From UBA7672 sp034439955 (GTDB lineage: Bacteria > Pseudomonadota > Alphaproteobacteria > Caulobacterales > Hyphomonadaceae): 5,257 nucleotides of DNA. The notes beneath the pieces were generated by a model. It ran no database searches, was not told where the DNA came from, and saw only the letters and a list, made by a program, of their open reading frames with translations. The position numbers and the translations under genes were made by a program. Shown here piece after piece: positions 1 to 5,257 of the stretch; within the stretch, counting starts at the first letter, position 1; every line of letters begins with the position of its first letter. The DNA is taken from the NCBI GenBank assembly GCA_034439955.1, contig JAWXBJ010000103.1, forward strand, positions 1-5,257, read 5' to 3'.

Positions 1-2
1 AC

Positions 3-1799
3 CTGGCCCTAAGGCTCAGTCTTTTCAGCGCGTTCCTTCGACCCTTCATACGTCAGCTGATTGGCGTGCTCGCGAACCGCAAACCGAAATCACCGCTGTT
101 CCCGTTCTCAAAACAGGTGGGATCGCCAAGTCAGATTCGTGCGGAGCTCAACGAACTGATGAAGGTGGAAAATTATGTCGGGTCGTTGGACGTCACCGCG
201 CGGCGCGACGTTCGTGTGGTTGATCGTCGATACCAGGACAACGGCTCTACTCGAGCGGTCGGCGGATCAGTCGGTCTTCAGGGAGCCGGTTTGTCTGGCG
301 AGATGCGCCAAACCACTCATACCGGCGCGGAGACGGCGACAGAGAGCGACCGCTCGTTTCTGACTGTGTTCAAATTCGGTCACTTCGTCGATGATCTGCG
401 GGACATTCTCGCAAAGTACGATGTGAAGACGATATACGTAATCGTTGATGACTTTTCCGAGCTCAAAGACCCGCTCGCGCGAAAGCTGCTTATGAGAGAG
501 GTCATTCACCCTCTCGAAGTCGCGACGGATGAGCTTTTCAAATTCAAGATTGCTGTCTATCCCGGCCAATACGACACCGAACCACTGGAATCGACGCGAA
601 TTGAAACGATCCAGCTGGATCCAGCCTATCTCTACATACGGCGAGCCGTTGGGGATGTGGAAGAAGCGGCGATTGACTATTTGGCCCGACTTCTAAAGCG
701 ACGGTTCGACTACTTTAGCCCGCTCACTCCGATGGAACGCTTCTTCGGCGACACTCCACAAACGGTACACCGCCTGTTGTATGAAGTAAGCTTTTGCAAC
801 CCTCGCGCGCTCGGCTGGATCTTGAACTATGCCGCTGAGGAGAAGCTTGAACAAGGCAGGCCCCTAACACCGGCGGACATTCGACTCGGCGCGAAACGAT
901 ACTATGAGCGACTGATTTTTCCCCGCATCTCGGGGGACCGCGTCTTGTCTGCGCCCGTCGGTGAGCGGGACAAGATTTTTGTCTCCAAGGCAGTGCTCGA
1001 AACAACGCTTAGGGAAGCGAAGCGCCTGAGGAGCTACAAGGAGTCTGAGTTCCTCAGAAAAATTGTAGGAGATAACCCCACCAGTCATTTTTACGTGGAC
1101 ACGCGCAAAGAGGACATCCTCGACTATCTCAGCAGCCTTCAGTTGGTGAACTTCGTGCGCACCGCCAGCGACAAAAGCGGGAACGAAGTTGCTATTTACG
1201 CCGTAGACTATGGGCTGTGCGAACACGTAGAGATCAAATTTGGTCGCCCCATCGAACAGCCCAACGCGAAAGATTACTGGGTCCAGCGAATCTTTGACTA
1301 CACTTCGCCGTTGGTCAGTGTTGCGGAACGACTTGAGCTTTACCGCTGCAACCATTGCAACAAAACACGTAGCGTAGCTGAAGAGTCGACTCTCGCTGTG
1401 TTCAGCTTTAGATGCCCTGACTGTTTTGAAGGTGTGCTGAGCAAGCAGCTTGCGGCGTTGCCACCAGAAACCGAAGCTATCTCAACTTCAACTCCCGACC
1501 TTAGCAACGTCGAATTCAACATTCTCAGTGTGCTGAATGGACACAAGAAGGGTGGTGCTCTGTCTGCAAAGGAGATCAGCCCTGCTATCGATGTCAGCTC
1601 ACACCACGTCGCACATTTTGCAAAACGCCTCGTCGATGAGGGATATATCGAGCGCACGCGGAAGTCAGTTGGAAGACCGTACCAATATGCGATTACAGAA
1701 ACTGCACGCAGCCAATTTTTTGCTGTGAAAGTGCCTCCATCCCCAACAGGAACCTTGTTGCGAGAAAGCATTGCCGATGCGCGACTGGCAATGAACTAG
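3..1799 (+). CDS. AAA+ ATPase (ORC/Cdc6-like) with two winged helices and a zinc ribbon, 5'-truncated by window
   Basis: The reading frame is open from the window edge, so the gene starts upstream. The GTG at 66 has no Shine-Dalgarno and is unlikely to be the true start, but residues are numbered from it. Visible parts in order: a hydrophobic Walker B strand, residues 123-129, ending in Asp128-Asp129; a sensor-1-like strand with a YPGQY motif (about 158-170); Arg178, a possible arginine finger; a sensor-2-like NPRALG motif with Arg247; a probable first winged helix (about 305-385); a zinc ribbon with Cys428, Cys431, Cys450 and Cys453; and a MarR-like winged helix (479-550). A Gly/Ser-rich insertion (60-88) precedes Walker B. 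No P-loop is visible and it should lie upstream. The fold suggests an ATP-driven DNA-binding protein, and the resemblance to bacterial ORC-CDC6-type ATPases is my inference from motif order. GC is lower than in uvrB, as in acquired DNA. No substrate or pathway can be assigned, and a role in defence is speculation. Confidence 0.8.
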   Translation: MALRLSLFSAFLRPFIRQLIGVLANRKPKSPLFPFSKQVGSPSQIRAELNELMKVENYVGSLDVTARRDVRVVDRRYQDNGSTRAVGGSVGLQGAGLSGEMRQTTHTGAETATESDRSFLTVFKFGHFVDDLRDILAKYDVKTIYVIVDDFSELKDPLARKLLMREVIHPLEVATDELFKFKIAVYPGQYDTEPLESTRIETIQLDPAYLYIRRAVGDVEEAAIDYLARLLKRRFDYFSPLTPMERFFGDTPQTVHRLLYEVSFCNPRALGWILNYAAEEKLEQGRPLTPADIRLGAKRYYERLIFPRISGDRVLSAPVGERDKIFVSKAVLETTLREAKRLRSYKESEFLRKIVGDNPTSHFYVDTRKEDILDYLSSLQLVNFVRTASDKSGNEVAIYAVDYGLCEHVEIKFGRPIEQPNAKDYWVQRIFDYTSPLVSVAERLELYRCNHCNKTRSVAEESTLAVFSFRCPDCFEGVLSKQLAALPPETEAISTSTPDLSNVEFNILSVLNGHKKGGALSAKEISPAIDVSSHHVAHFAKRLVDEGYIERTRKSVGRPYQYAITETARSQFFAVKVPPSPTGTLLRESIADARLAMN

Positions 1800-1815
1800 T
1801 CAACGTGGTGGGTCG

Positions 1816-1825
1816 GGCCATGGCC
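1816..1825. repeat. Perfect 10-bp palindrome in convergent gap
   Basis: GGCCATGGCC lies 17 bases after the ATPase stop codon. Flanking GGG and CCC (1810-1812 and 1829-1831) extend the symmetry after three non-Watson-Crick positions, so a hairpin with a CATG loop could form in transcripts from either side. No T-tract follows on either strand, so it is not a standard intrinsic terminator. It could help separate the two converging genes, or it may be chance in GC-rich DNA. Confidence 0.35.
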
Positions 1826-1865
1826 GTGCCCGCCGTTCGCGTACCGCGTCAAGCAACGCCACAGT

Positions 1866-1875
1866 GCGCATGCGC
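1866..1875. repeat. Perfect 10-bp palindrome abutting the uvrB stop codon
   Basis: GCGCATGCGC ends one base before the uvrB stop codon (1876-1878, minus strand). It is self-complementary, but the stem would be only three to four pairs and no T-tract follows. It may be a protein-binding site, part of a boundary between the low-GC segment and the core segment, or chance. Confidence 0.3.
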
Positions 1876-4167
1876 CTAGTCCGCCGGCCCCATCACCGTC
1901 TCCACGCCCAGCCCCAACTCGCTCTCCCGCAACTTCCGCACCTCGTCCCGCAGCCGCCCCGCCTCCTCGAACTCCAGATTTGCGGCGGCTTCGCGCATGT
2001 CTTTCTCCAGCGCCTCGATGACGCGGCGGATATTGTGGCCGGCGATGTAGTCCACGCCCTCGTCCGCCACGCCCTGCGCCCGTGAGCGTTTGTTGGGATC
2101 GCGGCCCCTTGGCAGGAGTCCCTGTTTCGCCTTGTCGGCCGCCGATGTCACGCCTTCCAGCACATCCTTGACGCCCGAAATCACCGTGACCGGCTGCAGC
2201 CCGTGCTCGGTGTTGTGCGCCACCTGGCGCTCGCGCCGGCGCGCCGTTTCGGCCATCGCCCGCTCCATCGAGCCCGTGATCGTGTCGGCATAGAGAACCA
2301 CCTTCGCCTCGGAATTGCGCGCCGCCCGGCCGATGGTCTGGACGAGGCTGGTCTCGGAGCGCAGGAAGCCCTCCTTGTCGGCGTCGAGTATGCCCACGAA
2401 GGCGCATTCGGGGATGTCGAGCCCCTCGCGCAGCAGGTTGATCCCGACCAGCACGTCGAAGACGCCGAGCCGCAGGTCGCGAATGATCTCGATGCGCTCG
2501 ATCGTGTCGATGTCCGAGTGCATGTAGCGCACCCGCAGGCCCTGCTCGTGCATGTGCTCGGTCAGCTGTTCGGCCATCTTCTTGGTGAGCGTCGTGATGA
2601 GCGAGCGGAAACCGCGCGCCGCCGTGGCGCGGGCCTCGTCGATCACGTCGTCGACCTGGTTGGCGCCGTCCCTGAAGACGGGGCGGATCTCGACCGGCGG
2701 GTCGATCAAATGGGTCGGGCGGATGATCTGCTCGGTGAAGACGCCGCCGGTCTGGTTAAGCTCCCAGGGTCCGGGGGTGGCCGAGACGTGGATGGTCTGC
2801 GGCCGCATCTTCTCCCACTCCTCGAATTTCAGCGGCCGGTTGTCGAGGCAGGACGGCAGGCGGAAGCCGTACTCGGCCAGCGTGTATTTGCGACTGTAAT
2901 CACCCTTGAACATCGCCCCCAGTTGCGGAAGCGTCTGGTGGCTTTCATCGACGAAGATGATGGCGTTCTCCGGCAGGTATTCGAACATGGTGGGCGGCGG
3001 CTCGCCCGCCTTCCGCCCAGTCAGGTAGCGCGAGTAATTCTCGATCCCAGCGCATGAGCCTGTCGCCATCATCATTTCCATGTCGAACTGCGTGCGCTGT
3101 TCCAGCCTCTGCGCCTCCAGCAGTTTTCCCTGTTGCGTGAGATGGTTGAGCCGACCCCGCAGCTCCTCCTTGATCGACTGCACCGCCTGATTCAGTGTCG
3201 GTCGCGGCGTCACATAGTGCGAGTTGGCGTAGACCTTGATGCGGCCCAGCCGCTGGCTTGTCTTGCCGGTCAGGGGATCGAACTCGACGATCGATTCCAC
3301 CTCGTCGCCGAAGAAAGAGATCTTCCAGGCGCGGTCTTCCTGATGGGTCGGCCAGACATCAATGATGTCGCCCTTCATCCGGAACGTCCCGCGCCCGAAA
3401 GCCTGGTCGTTGCGCCTGTACTGCAGCGCCACGAGATCGGCGGCCACGTCGCGCGGATTGCGCGTGTCGGCTACCTTCAGCTCGAACGTCATGGCCGAAT
3501 AGGTCTCGACCGACCCGATGCCGTAGATGCAGCTCACCGAGGCGACGATGATGACGTCGTCGCGCTCGAGGATCGACCGGGTCGCTGCGTGCCGCATCCG
3601 GTCGATCGCCTCGTTGATCGAGCTTTCCTTCTCGATGTAGGTGTCGGTCCGCGGCACATAGGCCTCAGGCATGTAGTAGTCGTAGTAAGACACAAAATAC
3701 TCGACGGCGTTCTCTGGAAAGAAGCTCTTGAACTCGCCATAAAGTTGCGCCGCCAGCGTCTTGTTGTGCGCGAGGATCAGGGCGGGACGCTGCACCGCCT
3801 CGATCACCTTGGCCATTGTGAAGATCTTGCCCGAACCGGTGACGCCGAGCAGGACCTGGTCCATATCCGCCTCGTTGACGCCGGCGACCAGGTCCGCGAT
3901 GGCGCGCGGCTGGTCGCCTGCGGGCTCATACTCCGAGACGACCTTGAACTTTTGCCCGCCGTCGAACTTGTTCCAAGTCCGCTCTGGACGGTGGGGCATC
4001 CACGTGGGCGAGGTCGGCGGCGGCGTTGGCGCGATGACCGGTTGGAAAAGCGGCGCGGGCCCCTGCCCCTTGAAAGGCGCCGGCCGCGGTTCCGCAACAC
4101 CCTTGCGGTTTGCGCGGCTCGCTCCCGAGGCCGGTATGGCTGAGGCGGATTTCGGTGTTTTCGGCAT
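1876..4167 (-). CDS. uvrB: UvrABC system protein B, Walker A Thr-to-Ile variant
   Basis: UvrB is the DNA-damage-verification subunit of nucleotide excision repair. It is loaded by UvrA, clamps the lesion with its beta-hairpin using ATP, and recruits UvrC. The predicted protein has 763 residues, against about 670 in E. coli; the excess is mostly a Pro/Ala-rich N-terminal tail of about 60 residues. Motifs seen: Walker A GVTGSGK (108-114), the tyrosine-rich hairpin (about 158-172, YYDYYMPEAYVP), DESH (407-410), SATPG (462-466), HSDID (550-554), QTIGRAARN (610-618) and the C-terminal UVR domain (about 713-748) that contacts UvrC. The odd point is residue 115: the Thr that normally follows the Walker A Lys is Ile (ATC at 3825-3823). 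This should impair Mg-ATP binding, although the rest of the protein looks conserved. I chose ATG 4167 because the in-frame alternative at 4254 is TTG and runs through a hairpin region; neither has a good Shine-Dalgarno. Confidence 0.96.
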   Translation of the reverse strand: MPKTPKSASAIPASGASRANRKGVAEPRPAPFKGQGPAPLFQPVIAPTPPPTSPTWMPHRPERTWNKFDGGQKFKVVSEYEPAGDQPRAIADLVAGVNEADMDQVLLGVTGSGKIFTMAKVIEAVQRPALILAHNKTLAAQLYGEFKSFFPENAVEYFVSYYDYYMPEAYVPRTDTYIEKESSINEAIDRMRHAATRSILERDDVIIVASVSCIYGIGSVETYSAMTFELKVADTRNPRDVAADLVALQYRRNDQAFGRGTFRMKGDIIDVWPTHQEDRAWKISFFGDEVESIVEFDPLTGKTSQRLGRIKVYANSHYVTPRPTLNQAVQSIKEELRGRLNHLTQQGKLLEAQRLEQRTQFDMEMMMATGSCAGIENYSRYLTGRKAGEPPPTMFEYLPENAIIFVDESHQTLPQLGAMFKGDYSRKYTLAEYGFRLPSCLDNRPLKFEEWEKMRPQTIHVSATPGPWELNQTGGVFTEQIIRPTHLIDPPVEIRPVFRDGANQVDDVIDEARATAARGFRSLITTLTKKMAEQLTEHMHEQGLRVRYMHSDIDTIERIEIIRDLRLGVFDVLVGINLLREGLDIPECAFVGILDADKEGFLRSETSLVQTIGRAARNSEAKVVLYADTITGSMERAMAETARRRERQVAHNTEHGLQPVTVISGVKDVLEGVTSAADKAKQGLLPRGRDPNKRSRAQGVADEGVDYIAGHNIRRVIEALEKDMREAAANLEFEEAGRLRDEVRKLRESELGLGVETVMGPAD

Positions 4168-4199
4168 GACGCGAATATGGCTTGCGGGAGCAGGTCGGG

Positions 4200-4211
4200 C
4201 TAGTACGCTAG
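4200..4211. repeat. CTAG-N4-CTAG inverted repeat in the uvrB leader
   Basis: Two CTAG tetramers separated by TACG lie 33 bases upstream of the uvrB ATG. CTAG is under-represented in many proteobacterial genomes, so two copies in 12 bp are mildly notable and could form an operator. No known consensus is matched, including the alphaproteobacterial LexA box GTTC-N7-GTTC. Confidence 0.25.
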
Positions 4212-4215
4212 GCAC

Positions 4216-4247
4216 AAAAACCGGACTGCCCGGCGACCGCGGCCGGG
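4216..4247 (-). terminator. Possible intrinsic terminator after the lipoprotein gene
   Basis: Read on the minus strand, a 6-bp stem CCCGGC/GCCGGG (4247-4242 with 4234-4229, 7-base loop) is followed by an alternative short CCGG/CCGG hairpin (4233-4230 with 4224-4221). The short hairpin runs directly into TTTTT (4220-4216). The short stem plus T5 is terminator-like but weak; the longer stem ends 8 bases before the T-tract, and the two stems share bases so they exclude each other. If it works, it ends the lipoprotein transcript 46 bases after its stop codon, and uvrB would need its own promoter in the 48 bases before its ATG or run on readthrough. Confidence 0.4.
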
Positions 4248-4292
4248 CGAACAAGCCCGCCCGCTAACATTCAAGTCAGTGCTGTCAAACAC

Positions 4293-4487
4293 CTATTCGT
4301 CATTGTCGCTCTCGTCGTCGACCACGTCGATGACCGCTCCAACGCCCGCGCCTACTGCCGCACCGACCGGCCCGGCGACGACAAGGCCGGTGGCGGCGCC
4401 CGTGGCGGCGCGCGTTTCCATGTTATGTCCGCACGCCCCCAAAGCAGCGGCGATTGCGGACACAGCAACAAGTTTCAAGGCGGGCAT
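4293..4487 (-). CDS. Small glycine-zipper lipoprotein with acidic tail
   Basis: This is a 64-residue predicted lipoprotein. The N-terminus has Lys5, a hydrophobic stretch (residues 6-17) and the lipobox LGAC, with Cys19 as the lipidation site for signal peptidase II. The mature part has a Gly/Ala-rich helix (about 28-53) with GxxxG spacing at Gly30-Gly34 and Gly42-Gly46-Gly50, the glycine-zipper pattern of small stress-related envelope proteins. It ends in a strongly acidic tail (DDESDNDE, 57-64). Residue +2 after Cys is Gly, which under the E. coli Lol rule favours the outer membrane. ATG 4487 has a GGAG seven bases upstream. A perfect EcfG-type promoter and an FNR/FixK-type box lie directly upstream, pointing to stress and perhaps oxygen control. 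The exact function is unknown. The gene is short but well supported by its signal sequence, ribosome binding site and promoter. Confidence 0.82.
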   Translation of the reverse strand: MPALKLVAVSAIAAALGACGHNMETRAATGAATGLVVAGPVGAAVGAGVGAVIDVVDDESDNDE

Positions 4488-4494
4488 CGGCGCG

Positions 4495-4498
4495 CTCC
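4495..4498 (-). promoter_or_regulatory. Shine-Dalgarno of the small lipoprotein gene
   Basis: GGAG on the minus strand with seven bases before ATG 4487. This spacing fixes the start of the short lipoprotein gene. Confidence 0.7.
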
Positions 4499-4501
4499 AG
4501 A

Positions 4502-4515
4502 TTGATTCAGATCAA
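4502..4515. promoter_or_regulatory. FNR/FixK-type box, perfect TTGAT-N4-ATCAA
   Basis: TTGATTCAGATCAA matches all ten fixed positions of the FNR/FixK/Anr half-site pair TTGAT-N4-ATCAA, which oxygen- or redox-responsive CRP/FNR-family regulators bind. It sits between the EcfG-type promoter and the lipoprotein Shine-Dalgarno, at roughly +5 to +19 of the predicted transcript. Bound protein there would be expected to block that promoter rather than activate it. Relative to the divergent MORN gene it is far upstream (centre 173 bases before the ATG). The match is direct; binding and its effect are inference. Confidence 0.6.
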
Positions 4516-4526
4516 CTCTCTTTCGC

Positions 4527-4551
4527 AACGCTCCCTTGACCGAGCGGTTCC
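4527..4551 (-). promoter_or_regulatory. EcfG (general stress sigma factor) promoter of the small lipoprotein gene
   Basis: On the minus strand, GGAAC (4551-4547) and CGTT (4530-4527) are separated by exactly 16 bases. This is the consensus of EcfG-type sigma factors, which drive the general stress response in alphaproteobacteria and are freed by the PhyR-NepR partner switch. Transcription would start near 4520, giving a leader of about 33 bases that carries a GGAG site before ATG 4487. A small envelope lipoprotein is a plausible member of such a regulon. Confidence 0.7.
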
Positions 4552-4566
4552 CAGGGTTGTCGGCCC

Positions 4567-4581
4567 CGCCCGTCGCGGGCG
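4567..4581. repeat. Perfect 6-bp-stem hairpin between divergent promoters
   Basis: CGCCCG and CGGGCG flank a three-base centre (TCG). The site lies between the predicted start points of both divergent transcripts, so it would act as DNA rather than RNA unless another promoter reads through it. It could be an operator, or a by-product of high GC. No T-tract follows. Confidence 0.3.
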
Positions 4582-4606
4582 CCTGACGCCACAATTCGGG
4601 CCAGCT

Positions 4607-4621
4607 TGGCACGCTCTGTGC
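4607..4621 (+). promoter_or_regulatory. Sigma-54-like -24/-12 element before the MORN-repeat gene
   Basis: TGGCACG-N4-GTGC matches the RpoN consensus TGGCACG-N4-TTGC at 10 of 11 fixed positions, including the essential GG and GC with correct 12-base spacing. The one mismatch is T to G. Transcription would start near 4632, about 50 bases before ATG 4682. I found no NifA-type TGT-N10-ACA enhancer nearby, and other enhancer sites are too loose to call by eye. This is a candidate only. Confidence 0.35.
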
Positions 4622-4666
4622 GGGCTCCAACTTGGCGAATCCTATCTTGTCTGATCAGCGTGTGTC

Positions 4667-4671
4667 GGAGG
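4667..4671 (+). promoter_or_regulatory. Shine-Dalgarno of the MORN-repeat gene
   Basis: GGAGG with ten bases before ATG 4682. The spacing is slightly long, but the match is strong and agrees with a start that gives a clean signal peptide. Confidence 0.65.
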
Positions 4672-4681
4672 CCCGGGACGA

Positions 4682-5257
4682 ATGCGTGCATTAAGTTTGG
4701 CTCTCGGCTTTGCGGCGCTTCTCGCGTCTGCCGCAGTCGGCGCGCGGGCCGTCGCCCAGCAGGACGCCGGCTGGACGCCCTCGCTGAAATGGGGCGATGG
4801 CAAGGAGATCCGCTGGCGCGCGGCGGACGCTCCCGCTTGCGACGGCTCCAATGTCGATCTGCAGCTGGTCAATAATTCCCGGATGTCAGGCGCGGCGCGG
4901 ATGACAGCTATCACTTTCCGCTGCACGCGCGGCGGCGAGTTTACGGCTCCCGAGCGCGCTCTTGGCTTGGTGGGCGCCGGCGCCTCGGGGCAGGCCGCGC
5001 CAATCAGTTGCGCCTGCGCGGAAAAGGGAGGCGTCGCCGAGCTGCGCCATGTCGAACTGGACTTCCAACTCGAAGGTCCGGGCGAGGACATTGCCGCCAA
5101 CGGGTGCAGCTACAAGGGTTCATATGCCGGCGGAATGCGGAGCGGCCAAGGCGCCTATGTCTGCGCGACGGGCTATCGCCTCGAAGGCGTATTCCGCGAC
5201 GGCGTCGCCAATGGCTCCGCAACGGAAACTCTACCAAACGGGCAGGTTTATGCAGGC
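4682..5257 (+). CDS. Exported MORN-repeat protein, 3'-truncated by window
   Basis: The frame is open for 192 codons to the window end, so the C-terminus is missing. Residues 1-25 form a Sec signal peptide: Arg2, a hydrophobic core at 4-19 and a signal peptidase I site AVA|QQ at 25/26. The mature part (26-140) matches no family I recognise. MORN repeats follow in 23-residue units: 142-164, with a full YxGx4Gx3GxG match (Tyr144, Gly146, Gly151, Gly155, Gly157); 165-187, weaker, with Leu at the Tyr position; and a third beginning at 188. MORN repeats form beta-hairpin rods used for lipid or protein contact, and this protein should act in the periplasm, at the envelope or outside. Six cysteines (53, 81, 110, 112, 142, 161) could form disulfides there. 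It is divergent from the small lipoprotein gene. The start is supported by GGAGG ten bases upstream. The function is unknown. Confidence 0.85.
   Translation, partial: MRALSLALGFAALLASAAVGARAVAQQDAGWTPSLKWGDGKEIRWRAADAPACDGSNVDLQLVNNSRMSGAARMTAITFRCTRGGEFTAPERALGLVGAGASGQAAPISCACAEKGGVAELRHVELDFQLEGPGEDIAANGCSYKGSYAGGMRSGQGAYVCATGYRLEGVFRDGVANGSATETLPNGQVYAG

Noticed and set aside
66..68. GTG at 66 as the true start of the ATPase gene
   Set aside because: The frame is open to the window edge, there is no Shine-Dalgarno, and the P-loop required before the Walker B strand would be missing.
1864..2407. Gly/Arg-rich minus-strand frame at 1796-2407 overlapping the uvrB 3' end
   Set aside because: It is out of frame with uvrB on the same strand, with low-complexity composition and no motif.
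2203..4143. Long open frames on the plus strand opposite uvrB (2203-3057 and 3133-4143)
   Set aside because: They are antisense to a clearly conserved gene, have Arg/Val/Asp-rich composition typical of GC-rich shadow frames, and show no recognisable motifs.
4168..4254. TTG at 4254 as the uvrB start, adding 29 residues
   Set aside because: It is a rare start codon without a convincing Shine-Dalgarno, and the extension runs through a GC-rich hairpin and T-tract with no UvrB-like sequence. ATG 4167 is simpler.
4261..4288. TTGACA (4288-4283, minus) as the -35 of a uvrB promoter
   Set aside because: The -35 is perfect, but the best -10 at 16 bases, TAGCGG, matches only two of six positions, and the possible terminator lies downstream of it.
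4168..4292. SOS (LexA) box upstream of uvrB
   Set aside because: No GTTC-N7-GTTC or its complement is present; only one isolated GTTC occurs.
1..5257. CRISPR array, tRNA, rRNA, insertion sequence or attachment site
   Set aside because: I saw no regularly spaced direct repeats, cloverleaf-like sequence, transposase motif or direct repeat flanking the low-GC segment.

Overview
The window looks like chromosomal DNA of an alphaproteobacterium, most likely of the order Hyphomicrobiales. The signs are the GC-rich core, a UvrB with a proline-rich N-terminal extension and alphaproteobacterial-style motifs, and an intergenic region with a perfect match to the EcfG (alphaproteobacterial general stress response) promoter. 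I cannot name the genus.

Layout. (1) 3-1799 (+) is the 3' part of a large AAA+ ATPase gene, resembling ORC/Cdc6-type bacterial ATPases. It has a Walker B strand, a sensor-2-like arginine, a first probable winged helix, a CxxC...CxxC zinc ribbon and a C-terminal winged helix. Its P-loop must lie upstream of the window. This stretch is lower in GC (29/60 in 1381-1440) than the next one (39/60 in 2341-2400), which suggests accessory or acquired DNA next to core genes. (2) 1800-1875 is a convergent gap with two perfect 10-bp palindromes. (3) 1876-4167 (-) is uvrB, the nucleotide excision repair helicase-like subunit. It is intact in all motifs I can recognise except Walker A, where the Mg-coordinating threonine after the lysine is replaced by isoleucine through one apparent base change. 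(4) 4168-4292 holds GC-rich hairpins and a T-tract that may end the upstream transcript. (5) 4293-4487 (-) is a small glycine-zipper lipoprotein gene. (6) 4488-4681 is a divergent control region: a perfect GGAAC-N16-CGTT promoter and a perfect TTGAT-N4-ATCAA FNR/FixK-type box for the lipoprotein side, a sigma-54-like -24/-12 element facing the other way, and a hairpin between them. (7) 4682-5257 (+) is an exported, cysteine-rich protein with C-terminal MORN repeats, cut by the window end.

How the parts relate. The ATPase and uvrB converge and share no visible control. The lipoprotein and uvrB are co-directional but are separated by a possible terminator, so they need not form an operon. The lipoprotein and the MORN protein are both predicted cell-envelope proteins transcribed divergently from one regulatory region. 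That region appears able to respond to general stress and, through an FNR/FixK-type regulator, to oxygen. The two observations most worth following up are the UvrB Walker A substitution and the stacked regulatory sites at 4502-4621.
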